Part shown: positions 47,271-60,388 of the stretch, piece by piece
Numbering within the stretch: the stretch's first letter is position 1
How the letters are laid out: each line of letters opens with the position of its first letter
Source: Ilyonectria destructans
Lineage: Eukaryota; Ascomycota; Sordariomycetes; Hypocreales; Nectriaceae
Assembly (NCBI GenBank): GCA_020740775.1
Contig: JAHEWK010000009.1
Coordinates: 2,356,001 to 2,420,000 of the forward strand
DNA length: 64,000 bases
Reading direction: 5' to 3'
Position numbers and translations under genes: made by a program
The notes under the pieces: model-generated
Told to the model about the DNA's origin: nothing
Databases searched by the model: none
The model's input: only the letters and a program-made list of their open reading frames with translations

Positions 47271-47870
47271 AAGCATAGTATAAGATTGCGACTTTCAATT
47301 CTCCTCAACTGTATAATTAGATAGCTTGCCATATCGAGGATGCCGCCGCTAGCAGCGCCATTTCGGAGTACACAGGCTTTGAATGTGACTCGCAGTGAGA
47401 GATTAAATCGTGAAGTATGAAACATCCTTGTGTTTGTCAAGGTTAAAACTCGATTGAACAACGGATTTGATCGGGTTGGTTTCGATTGCATCGATCAGAC
47501 CTGCTAATTCATATATATTATATCGATCCAACCCTCGATCGATAGATTTCAGTGACGATCATAAGTAAGTGCAATTTTCGTATGTTCTGTTGAATCATAG
47601 GACATGCTAGGCTATGCGAGTATAAAAACAGCCAATGTAATCCAGTAAATAATTAGTCAAAGTTTGGAGGTTATTCAAGGTCGTTGAAGGCTGTGTATCA
47701 AATACTGTATCATTATCATACTCAATATCACTATATTCAACTATCAAATGCTTGATAAAGGAGAGGACTCAGGATTAGGCCATCTGTAATAGTCTCTTTT
47801 CGCTTTCAAAAGTTTTAGTTGTTTGTTTAGAGTTAAATCCCTAATTGAGCTAGTTGTGACATTCAAGAAC
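47271..47870. other. Intergenic, AT-rich
   Basis: AT-rich spacer between the MFS remnant and the esterase, with CGATCGAT/TCGATCGA-like words at about 47520-47546. Nothing else seen. Confidence 0.5.
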
Positions 47871-49934
<2,064 letters not shown>

Positions 49935-50046
49935 TTTGAAAATGTCAAACAAGTGCACTGCCAATTGCTCTTATCGAGTGAATGGTAGATTCGAGACAAG
50001 TAGGCTGACAAAGTCTCGGGAACGACTGAGCCTGCAGCAACATCCA

Positions 50047-50053
50047 TTTATAG
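50047..50053 (-). promoter_or_regulatory. TATA-like box of the second esterase
   Basis: CTATAAA on the minus strand, about 115 bases upstream of the ATG at 49934. Confidence 0.3.
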
Positions 50054-51524
50054 ATTATATCGGGAGCATCATCATACTCTACGTAGTTTGTGAAATAGGC
50101 ATTGGAGTAAACTCCGAAGCCAAGTAGCTAGCGTTGGGATTGCTAAGGCTTATCCCAGCACGATTAAGGGAAACCGGGTACCGGCAATGATGCGCTTCGC
50201 TTCGGCCTTCGGTCCACAACTCGGGTAGGAGAGATCCAGCGAAACCTCGCGATTATTCTCGAATAGGCACTTGAGGGGGCTTTAATGTAGCATGGAACAA
50301 AACGCTAAAAACATTTTCGGAGCATGAATCCGTACGCTACTACCGAGTCCACGTGGGCCGAGATACACATGGTCGGTAAATACGCCCTAATAGGAGGTCT
50401 TCTCCCTGCACCTTGGTGTCTTGGATCCTAGATAATGCACTGCAGAAAAGCATGAAGTTGTGACATGCGTTTGCGGCTTGGAGAAGCCCTTGTAATTGGT
50501 CGTTCCATACCGAAAGCACTACATAGATAGACTAGTCTCGCATTAGGGATTGCCTGTAATCACTAGGCCCATGAGTTAGGAAGCACGTTAGTCAGGCCAT
50601 GGTGCTAAATTAATTAAGCATGACGTACCACATAGATTACGTTCTTTCAGCACTTGCCTAACTCGGCGTTTATGCGAACTTAATGTGCGGGGTGAGTTAG
50701 GGTAGATTTTACCCGACAGGGTACTTATTCCTGATGAGGGGTAACCGTAGCCTCGCCTGCCTCGCCTCGCTCGACTTTATCGAATGTACGTAGTACTCTA
50801 CTTATCTAAAGGCCTGGAACCTGCCGTCCACCCCGGTTTAGGAGGGGGTTGGTCTCCCCTAGTCTGGGTTCTCCTTAGCATGATATCACTTCTCGGAATA
50901 CATCTCTTTTTGGCAACTTGAAGGAATCCCCACAGATTATGGATTTACCCTTTGCCCCTCTTCGAATCCTCACTGCTACTTAATATGGGCTTTATGATAC
51001 TACTGAACTAAGGTATCCATGCATCTGCTATGGCGAGGATACTAAGGCTGCAGTAAAAAACTACACTAGTAAAGATTGCCTATGAATTTACTAGGCTATT
51101 TAAATCAGTACCTGCCAGTTCCAGTCTAGAGGAGCAAAATTTTGTCCTCTCCTAGCTCCTCCTGTAGGAGCTAGAGCTGCCGTTATTCTTATTCGTGCTG
51201 TGTTTGTATTATGTTAGTGCAGCACAGTAGTTAGACGTAATCGAACAAGGTCTACCTGTCTTTCACCGCAACCCTCTATGACGAAGGCTTCAGATTTGTG
51301 ACATCTTGGACAACCTCATACCACAACTTTGATCCCTGCTGTGGGTCCTGCTGCAGACGCGTCGAAAGCACGTTGTGACCATAAAAGGGCAGGTTGCTCA
51401 TAGATATTGTGTCAAAGATCATAAGGCGACGACCCTATTTCTTCACACGTTTTAATTCCGCCAGCCCCAACAACTATGAGCAACTTGTATTAGCTTGAAA
51501 AATACAACCTACTCAAGAATACAC

Positions 51525-51657
51525 AAGAGAAGTGCGGCGCACTTCTCTTTTTGAGCCAATCATCATCCTTAGATCTCTACCCCCGGTTTTAGTCTCGGAA
51601 ATGCGCCGCACTTCCCATTCTAGCGCGTTACCTTGAATGCGAAATGCGTCGCACTTC
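51525..51657. repeat. Three palindromic elements AAGTGCG-N-CGCACTT
   Basis: The first (51525..51549) is a perfect 25-bp palindrome with 12-bp arms. The second (51597..51615) has one mismatch. The third (51641..51657) shares the core GAAATGCGTCGCACTTC. Confidence 0.7.
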
Positions 51658-52554
51658 TCTTTCTAAGAGGCCTGTATTATCCTTATAGAGCTTGTGTTGG
51701 ATTCGTTACGGTCAATTTGATCAAATGGATAGTGTTTAAAGCAGTGATAATGATGTTGATTATTACTTGTGCTGGTTATCCGGACCCACCAGAAGAGGGG
51801 TTATCAGACCCCCCTTTTGACTAAGGTCAGGATATCGATCTATTAGAGGTTTTGTAATACAGGGTTATTATCTAACAGCTCGTTAAATTACACTCCTCCC
51901 CTTTTGTATATATCTATTGAGTATAGCTTATCTTAAAAATTATACAGTTTATTATATTACAATCCGATTATATCTGATTTTAAAGTCTTTACAGAAGGTA
52001 CAGCTGTACTACTGTAAAGCTAGATCTGGAAACTCAAGAGGCTTAGTCTACTTTATAACCAGCTAGAGCCCGCTATTTAAAGATACAAAATACAAGCTTA
52101 TAGATAAATCTTAATTTTCTAGTTAGTTCTTTTTAGCTTCATATCTAGTTAAGAGTAGTAAGTAGTATTTAATTACTATTAAATGCCTACTAATTTATAG
52201 AATTATTACTAAAACCTATTAATTTAATTATTCTTTTTATTACTTATAATAAACTGAAGTAATCTATAGAACTCAAAGTAGCAGCTAAAAAAAATACAAT
52301 ATATATATTTCTACTTTTATACTATTTATTACCTTTAATATTATTAAAGACTATAAATATATAACTATATATAACTTCTTATATAATTAAGCTTTCCCTC
52401 GATGAGGGAACCTAATATTTGAATTTACTGCATTTTCGTTGTGCACGTTACAGTTGCCGAGGCCCAAGTTTGGGTTTCAAGCTGCTTTTTTCTTCTTCTG
52501 CCGGAATCCTGTCTAACTTTTTCGACCCATTCTAACCTTTCTCAAGGTCGTTGA

Positions 52555-52595
52555 CTGCAGACAATAGGGTCGTTGACTGACCCTGTTGTCTGCAG
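52555..52595. repeat. 17-bp-arm hairpin
   Basis: Left arm 52555..52571 and right arm 52579..52595 pair with one mismatch around a 7-nt loop; the arms start and end in CTGCAG. It lies just upstream of repeat copy C, and GTCGTTGACTG is directly repeated beside it. Confidence 0.65.
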
Positions 52596-52669
52596 ACAGT
52601 AGGGTTGAAGTCAGAAGGGTTGAATTGAAGCTTAAGGCAAAGACCAGTGTGCAACAACCTTATTGTTCA

Positions 52670-52772
52670 GCTACTGTATCTACTGGTGCTGGGTGTAGCA
52701 CTTACTGTTTATCTCTACTGTTTGAGAATACTGTATGGCTTTGATCTATCTGATAATATTGAGTAGAGCTAA
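52670..52772 (+). repeat. Dispersed repeat, copy C
   Basis: Aligns to copy B: ACTGGTGCTGGGTGTAGCAC against ACTGGTACTGGATGTAGTAC, then CTCTACTGTTTG and GGCTTTGATCTATCTGAT, with mainly C/T and G/A differences. Confidence 0.6.
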
Positions 52773-54238
52773 AAAAAAACCAAATATAATTAAGCTTTAA
52801 GCTTTTAGTCTTAAAATATAGTTTAAGAATTCTATAAAAGTTCTTATAATTATATACTAATTAGGTCTCTTTTAACTGCTGCTATAGCAGGCAGTTAGGA
52901 ATGTTTAGGCTAGCTGGTTGCTAGCAGGGATATAATAAGGATAAAAAGGGGATGAGATAACAGATAGAGGGGAGGAGGGATGCGTTTTTTTTCACCTTAA
53001 TTTAATTTCCTATCAGTCAGAGAGACATAAGCCTCAGATCTGTCCGACCATATATGCGTAGTCAGGTGTAGCTTCAGGTCGACCTAGCAAGACGCCTGTG
53101 CGACGCTTTTCTGTGCATCTCCCTAAAGAGAATAGCTGATGAGTTGGCAGGCTGAGCAGAGAGTAGACCTATTGGGCAGCATCTTCAGATAAAGTGCCTC
53201 TGATCTAATTATCGGTAGCAGAGGTTTGAGATAGCTATATGTAGGCTCAATTGAATGCGTCGATATAACCTAGTTTTATGGAGTAAATGTGTTATTGTGA
53301 ATTACTGGTGCTAAATTCCTTTATACTTACAAGTCTATTACGCCCGATAGGCAATACCTAAAGGGATCTAAGCTGAGTAAATTATAAGTTTCACGCATCT
53401 CTACTTCTTGCCTTAACCTTATTAAAGTCCTTGTCAAAAAGTGTGGCAAAAGGGTGACGAGATGAATGATGGCAAGATTAGTTTATAATCGGTGCTCTCT
53501 ACGTTTACTGATGTCTACTAGGATAGCATAGAATTACTGCGTTGGGAATGGGCCTTGATTTGTGTGTGTGTATAATGACCGCTTGGAAACGGGGTGCCTT
53601 CCAGGCCGAAAAGAGAGGGTATAGTCCTTAGAGCTATAATTAGGCAAAAAACTTAAATCTTTAAGTAGGAGTCTTAGTGGCAGATGGTGATGACTGAGTA
53701 GAATCCTGACTGCCTTTAGGTAAGTTTCCACAGATAGAGTAAAACTTATGCCAATGAGGAAGTTCGTCAAGCCTTGTATCATCACGGTGTTATACTAGGT
53801 CAGAATTATCCTTATTGCCCCTTGCCAATATAAGACGTGCCTTAAGAGCCGCCGGGTCTGGGATAGATTCCATAGGTGTGCAGCGAAGGGTTGTTTTGCA
53901 GGTCATTAGGCTATTTCACCCTTATCCCTCGTCGACCCTATTCTGACTTGCTCCTCTGGCCGTTCCGCTATATTATTATGAGTGATCTTCTGAAGTGCTG
54001 TGTAATAACGAATTGCTGCAGGATCAGAAGAGTTATAAGGCCTTACTTCCACCTCTAACCTCTCGGCAATACCGTTTTAGCTCTCACTCCGATCTGACTC
54101 CGTCGAGATACACGACTGGACTAACTCCAGCGGACTATTACTATTGAAGTAATTCCAACTGCGCTTCCGCCGTCATCCACGCCGTGGTTCCCAATCTGAA
54201 GCAACAGATATATCATCTTCCCCCTCCTCTGCCCAGAA

Positions 54239-54900
54239 CTAATGGTCTTCGACAGACTGATCCTGCAGCCTCTTTTTCGGACTCAGCGTACAACTCGACG
54301 AACCAAAGATATTAAGCGACATCTGTACCTCAGGTGATCTGAGCTTGGTCTCGATCATCTTGCCTGCCTGAGGGTCGAACAGAAGGACCGCATACTCGGC
54401 CGCGCCCTTGAAGAAGCGCAGCGTCTTGTCAGAGAAGATGGTCCATGCGAACCGCGTAAAGATATGCTCAATGGAAATGCCCGAGAGCGGTGCGGGAGAC
54501 TGGTTGTAGTAGAGAGGAATAAGGTCCGGATTGTCGTCTGGGGAGAAAACATAGAGGGCTAGGCTCCCTCCTAGGCTAGCTGTGTCTTGTTTCGGAATGA
54601 ATGTAAAGCGGCGGGTATTGAAGAGGTAGTGGAGGTTACGGCGGAGGGTGATTAGGTTGGTTGGGTCTTCTATGGGCTGTGTTTCGGAGCCGGACTTGAT
54701 ATATCTAGGCAGATAATGTCAGCAAGGGTGAAGTTTACAGGCTCGACAACATACTGGTCCATTTTATTAGATGCGAACTACTTCTCGTCTGCCACGGGCA
54801 AGAAATGCGCCACCTCGAGATCGCTTGCGTGTTTCGAGATACGGCATGTCTCATCTCGGTCCTGCGCAGCAATCTTCCTCTTGAGCTTCGAACGGCTGTA
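54239..54900 (-). pseudogene. HNH-nuclease-domain remnant
   Basis: The minus strand reads ETCRISKHASDLEVAHFLP, then a TAG (54780..54778) where Trp is expected before FASNKMDQ. A 50-nt intron (54705..54754) follows, then PIEDPTNLITLRRNLHYLF, NTRRFTFIPK and HIFTRFAWTIF, ending at a TAG at 54239. The His of VAHFLP and the Asn-His-type LRRNLH region are marks of fungal HNH-endonuclease domain proteins. There is no credible N-terminus; it abuts the NACHT remnant near 54905. One nonsense codon and a missing 5' part argue for a pseudogene. Confidence 0.65.
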
Positions 54901-54904
54901 TTAC

Positions 54905-56898
54905 CCCCCGGTGTTTGAGGCTGTTTTCTGACCTGTCTCAAAGCATCCTTGACAGCCCGTGGTGTAATCTTGTCTTCAAGTGAGCTTACATAAAGTTGTG
55001 CAAGTAGAAACCTGTTGGGATATTAGTGTCTGCGCTCCATACTTCCATGCAAGTAAATACTCACATTCCCTCAACAGCTTTTGAAATTTCAGCCTTGATT
55101 TCCCTTTGCAACATTGGGCTTCTCAGGACGAAGTCCGGGAGCTCAGATAAGTGACCATCAAGGTAGTTACAGACATCAGCATATATGGCGATGATTTCTC
55201 GGCAAAGGCACCCCTTGAACTCCTTTTCAATGTCCGGGATTGGTCGCGAGGTTGCGAAAAGGCTTAGGCCGGTCTTGTTTTGGAGGTCGAAGATCTCTGA
55301 GAGAAATGATGAGCGGCAGGCATTAGATCCTTGGCATTCATCAAGTGCATCAAGCGCAATGAATACTTTCGGGTACATTGCAGTGATTAGGTGTAGAGTT
55401 CTCAGAATTTCATCCCGTGATGGTCGAGTCCGCTCATCCCTGTGTTGGTCATAGAGGGCTTTTGAGTTCAGCCGGTAGCGATAGCCTTCCCTGTGCAAGC
55501 TGCTTAAGCAAACTCAACAGCAAATCGTCAACTTTTTGTTCGTGTTGTCGCTGGAACATACAGTAGATGTATACAACTGCGGCGGTTTCATCCTTGGAAA
55601 ATCGGCGTGCAAGGTCTTTGACAACGATGGAATTGAGGATTGACTTCCCTGCTCTGGGAATGCCTGGACAAAATAGCGTTTGGTTAGATGCCTTCAACCA
55701 ATTCTGATATTCGGTGGAATTTAAGAGCCATTGGCCAGTTCCAGGTTGTCGTCGCCTGAAGAAGTCACTCTGTTGAGGGCCGTAGTCAATCGGTGTGAGC
55801 CAATCCAGAATTTCTTCACAATCTTTGTCTTGTTGCCGAAGTCTGACGTGATGAATGTCATTCTGCGCAGCCTCAGATACATAGCTACACACAAACAGTT
55901 AGTATCTGTCCCATTTGTACATCAGATACTCAGACATACCTCCTCACTTCTGTAAGCGGCATATGAAAGAAGAGTTGCCTGGCATAAGCTGCCGCTGCTA
56001 ATGATGCGTATCCGTGCCATCTATCGTTCTTATGAGAGTCGCAGTAATCTGATATTCCACGGATTACCATGCAAGGGAGGTCGACCAAGGCGCCTGTTGC
56101 TTCCATTTCAAAGCGCAAAAGATTGTGCTCTCTCGCCAGTCGGTCTCTTAACATAGCATCTTTGATGACTAACTCCCCTGTCGCAATTGTCCCTCTGTGT
56201 ACCACAACATAGGGTTTGTCGTCTGCGCCTTCCAGAGTTCGTGAGACCCGCTGTGAAGCATCACACGCACACTCGTCGCAAAGGAGATCCGGCTCGAGGT
56301 GGGTGTAGTCTGGTTTATACAAATAGTCATGTGTTGCACCCGGATATTTATAGTGTCGCAGGCCTCGGATATTGGTGTCAACTCTGTTGATGTTTTGCTC
56401 GAGGGAATCAATCCGTGACCTAGCTCGTTTTGCCGCAAGATCTTGTGCAGCGTTTAGAAGCACCACCGGTGGCGGAGCAAGTGCTCCAGTGCGCTAGAAT
56501 AGGCCGACTTTGGCTTTTCCGTGATCGTATTGCACAGCTCCAGAATGTCCACCAGCGGGCTTACTGACCACAACATCACCAAGCCGTATCACCCCGTTGT
56601 CCGTTTTCACGGGGACTCCGCCTCCGATACCAACAAGGAAACCAAATCTGAGGTTTGGGAATGTGCTTCTCATCTGGGTGACAACCGTAGCGGCGGGGTT
56701 ATTTCCTGGTGTATGTAGCCCTGCAATGACGACGTTGTGGCCGGCGATGCTTCCCAGATTGTAAACGTGATGATCCGTTGCGGGCTGCGGCAGCCTCTCA
56801 TGCTCTTCATCCAGCATCTCCAACGCGGCGATCTGCTCTACTTCTAGAGGGCAGATCCATCCTACTATGTAGTCTTCGTGACTGAATTTCTTCGTCAT
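54905..56898 (-). pseudogene. PNP-NACHT NLR-type gene, disrupted
   Basis: The ATG at 56898 opens a nucleoside-phosphorylase domain (VGWICPLEVEQIAALEML, VIAGLHTPGNN, FGFLVGIGGGVP, FEMEATGALVDLPCMVIRGISDYCDSHK). A 67-nt-scale intron near 55885-55945 joins to a NACHT: Walker A GIPRAGKS, then the B block FIALDALDECQ and FATSRPIPDI. Such NLRs act in fungal self/non-self recognition or immunity. A TAG at 56496..56494 splits the PNP domain where CAG would fit. The A-run at 55463..55460 has one extra base, shifting the frame between PAEL and ALYDQHRDERTRPS. The repeat-sensor end is missing; coding fades after AVKDALRQV. Confidence 0.8.
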
Positions 56899-59211
56899 TC
56901 TTAAGAGCCCTAGTGTTTGTCGCGCCGTAGGTAGGCTTCGACACAAGACCTAGTCTGATTTGCCAATGCTACAGCCGCGGCGTTAGCATAACCAGACATC
57001 AAGAGGGAACAGCCTTCATACGGTCGGAACAAGCCAAATATCGGAAAGTCTCGTCTATAACCACCTGTGCCGCCAGATCGAGAACGTTTGGGTATTTCGG
57101 CGAAGAAACAGTGTGAGATCAAAAGTTTTGAAAGTGAGGCTGAGCGGGCTGCGTGGTTTTATCTGAAGGTAGTTAGGATGTATGCAGTGAGACAAAAGTG
57201 CAAGTACCTCAGACAATACGAGCGCTATTGGCCAACTTATGCGCTCACTTCAGCTGACCCTCCATGAATGATTATTAATCAAAAGTAATGGTTACAAGGC
57301 TTCCAGTGATAAATCAGAGAAGTTTGACCTGAGGGACCGCTGCGTCCACATTTTGTCCTGAGTGAGGGCGCTCATCTCGTTCTTCTACGGCCTAAAAGCA
57401 TTGCCTCTCTTGCATGCGCTCTTTCTCCGGGAGATGCCTACATGGATGTGAAGAGCTTACTGCAGCCTTAGGGTGAAATATATGTAATGAGAGTATTGGT
57501 TGGTGACTGATCAAGTATTGTTCGTGGTGTTTGGGGACTAAACATTCCAGCATCAAGTAACACCCTCTGTAGCCGCCCCTTATCCCGCAATCACATCTTA
57601 AACGTCCGTGTTGATGCAAAGCAGTCCATATGACCTACCCCCAGAGTCTGATCCGGATCTCATACTTCAAAGACCAGATAGACAGGAAACATCGGAACCT
57701 GAAGGGATGCATGAACATAGGATGATGAAGAGAAGCTCGAATTGACGATATACTTTAGCTCAAGCCGAATAATGAGTATCAATTTCAAGGCTGATGCTTA
57801 TTAGGATTTCATAGGACTGATAGCTTTCTAGTCGCATGAGCATAGCCATCACGTTCATTCTCATTAAAGCTACGTCAGATGCTTCTTCCCAACTCAGACT
57901 CAACGTGACATTTGCTGGAAAAGCTGCTATAGACATTTGCAGCGAAGCTCTAAACAGACATAGCTGCTCAACCTCGGACCAATTTTCACTCTGCATAATG
58001 TGGCGAAAAACAACAATGAAAGGTACGGATGATGTAAGGATAGGCCACATTCGAGCAATAAATCACATGTTAGTCAATATATGCCCGTAGAGCAGAGAGG
58101 CTCAACCGAGGATATGCGGACCTGGGTAAGGGGACGAGAAATGAAGCCCACTCGCCATGCAATGACATGCATAGATGCATCGCTAGGCTTGATGATCATT
58201 GACATGCATCCCTGGTCGCTTTCAAACATGCTTCGAGCGATGGAGATGCTACGTAGAACGTTGGGAACGAATGGACCCTCCATCGACTTTTTAACATCCT
58301 CTCAACCAGACACCTAGATAGACGCAGCCTCAGGTGGTTAGCTAGGCAATCGCCAATCCCCAATGCCATTGTGTAACCACCTAACGGACGAATGGACTCC
58401 TCCGCGTGTCCGGGACCGACGGACTAAGACGCCGAAATCACACCATCCTGCAGGGCCCGACGCCCGCTAGACATCGAACCCACCGAGCTATCGCCGTTGC
58501 TTCTCAGTGACATGTAGTGCCATGTGCAATAGCGACGGCGGTGCACTAGCCGAGTTCTAGAACCATATGAGGAGCCACCTCCGCGTCACAACGGGCATCA
58601 TGATCAGCGTGAGCCCAGAAAAGGTGACCGCCTGTCAATCATCACCTGCTTTATTTGATAGTGGGCGACCCAGCTTCCCAGTGCTATCGCAATTCCTATC
58701 TCATCGCCAACAAAACGGCGACTTGCTTGCCCTCTTTGCTCACACAAGTCGATCATTACTACACATAGCGGATCACTGGCGCGTTACCCTTAAAACGACG
58801 CTATATCGAAATCCGGCTAAAGTTCCGTCCAACAATTTGGAATTCTTGCATCGATCGCGAACCGAGTCCAATTAACGACGTCTCCGAATCGGCTCCACAC
58901 CTCCAGCGTAAAAATGTGGCCAATAATAAACATTCGGACTGAAGGGCTCACTATCTAAAGTCTCCGCTCTTAATTTTAAGTGCCTTAGTAGTCTCTTTGC
59001 TGGAGCGAGCCAGGTTCATGTAATTTCGGCTGTTGGGTGGCTAGTCTCCTTATGAACTTCGGCAGGCACAAAAGAATTTTAATTTAAGATGTCAGCATCT
59101 CTCGTTTAGCATCGACCATTACAAAGACAAAGGCGGCCGATCCTGAATTGTTAAACAGTTCGCACCACATGCAGCCAATCGTATTATACCATTATACAAC
59201 TCAGAACACTA
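56899..59211. other. 2.3-kb gene-poor stretch
   Basis: Begins with the NLR promoter region. An inverted 10-bp word (AGGTGGTTAG near 58331 and TAACCACCT near 58374) and a B-box/A-box-like pair near 58474-58500 occur. Short frames on both strands (57392-58317) have no family marks. Confidence 0.5.
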
Positions 59212-59796
59212 ATGCGGACACAACATCATTTCTCCGTCACTATTCCTCTCCCCAGCAACCTGCCACCCTATCTCGTCATTGGCTGGCTTCAAAGCTACAT
59301 CCCAACCTTGCAACACAACTTTTCTGTGGCCAACTTTCAAGAGATTCCGTCCGACCCCGATTCAATCGCCAATGATACTTTCATAGGGCCATGGGACGCC
59401 ACAGTGCGTACATTTCACGTACACGAGCTGTATGAACTAGTCCCTGGTCTTACAGCGCCAATGCAATGGCCTGCGGTCTATAGATGTGTACCCGATGGTG
59501 TTCGCCTTCGTGTATCTGCTCCCAATGGCAATACCATCAGGTCGCAATGGATTGTTCGTGCAAGCCGGGGTGGCTCATCCCCTGCGAATTCTGGAAGCAG
59601 CAGTTCTGGGTGGAGTTCAACAACCGAGCCGACGGAAGAGTGGGAATTATATGATGAAGGAGTTCTTGAGGGTCACAGGTTGTTAATGCCGTTTACCAGC
59701 AAATACATTGACATGGTGCATAATCACCTATCTCAGAGTCTCGTGAACGAGGCGTATAGGGCATATTTAAATGGGACATTAACAAGTGCCCTCTAA
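59212..59796 (+). CDS. DUF7053-like protein
   Basis: An intronless 194-residue protein from the ATG at 59212. The N-terminus (TQHHFSVTIPLPSNLPP), a central TFHVHELYELVPGL and YRCVPDGVRLRVSAPNG, then EEWELYDEGVLEGHRLLMPF and a C-terminal YIDMVHNHLSQSLV resemble the DUF7053 layout (a START-like beta-sheet with a helical end). A Ser/Gly-rich insert lies at residues about 118-135. No signal peptide or membrane helix. Function unknown. The similarity is by recollection of the pattern, so moderate confidence; the frame itself is convincingly coding. Confidence 0.55.
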   Translation: MRTQHHFSVTIPLPSNLPPYLVIGWLQSYIPTLQHNFSVANFQEIPSDPDSIANDTFIGPWDATVRTFHVHELYELVPGLTAPMQWPAVYRCVPDGVRLRVSAPNGNTIRSQWIVRASRGGSSPANSGSSSSGWSSTTEPTEEWELYDEGVLEGHRLLMPFTSKYIDMVHNHLSQSLVNEAYRAYLNGTLTSAL

Positions 59797-60388
59797 AGGA
59801 AACCAATATATTTACAGTCTTTTTAAACGTTACTTCAGGAAGCTAATTTAGGGTGGGAGTGGCTTTAGTATCCCTATTGAATACCCCAGCAGGCCCCAGT
59901 ATACCAATGTGGGCTGTAATTCCGGCGAGGATGGGAACACTCTGGGTGCGTCATGGTGCCTGTGATCTACTATCCTACCCTGGAGATGCAGCGACGATTC
60001 ACCACATGCCTGGTACACTTGATAATGGGAAATGATAGTCGTATTGACGAAGGTAAAGTGAGTAGAGTGTTTTGTTTTCTGCACTTAAATGGCTCTACCC
60101 GGAGAAAGGAAAAGAGCCAAGGCACGGAAGGAGTATGGACGTGACTGAGATTCAACCACATAGCTCTTCATAATCGTAATTTCTTCTTGAGTTCTGGACA
60201 CTGGTGCTGAAAATTCTCGAAGATGCTACTTACGGATAAAATACCTGCAAAATAGAAATAGTGAAGGCAATTTAACTTTTCTTTGAAACAAGCGTCTCCA
60301 GCCGGTCGTCTTTGTCAGGCAACTTCACGGGATTTGACTTGCTTCCCTGTACTCGACAAGCTGATGACGCCACGATTCTTGTTCTAGA
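59797..60388. other. Convergent intergenic stretch
   Basis: Holds 3' regions of two converging genes. Short frames at 59848-60161 are not convincing. Nothing else seen. Confidence 0.5.

Larger units (their letters stand above)
49935..54238. repeat. 4.3-kb gene-free, largely AT-rich island with repeats
   Basis: No gene is recognised. Composition drops strongly between about 51850 and 52900, with TA-rich words and few CpG, as left by RIP on old repeats. Embedded are three copies of a palindromic AAGTGCG-N-CGCACTT element (51525..51657), a long hairpin (52555..52595), and dispersed-repeat copy C (52670..52772). Near 50740-50780 and 51130-51240 are non-AT segments (CCTCGCCT repeats; TTAGTGCAGCACAG) that may be transposon remnants. 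No encoded transposase or reverse transcriptase is visible. Confidence 0.6.

Noticed and set aside
55455..55470. Programmed frameshift in the NACHT gene
   Set aside because: The site is a short A-run, not a known slippery heptamer, and another nonsense lesion lies upstream.
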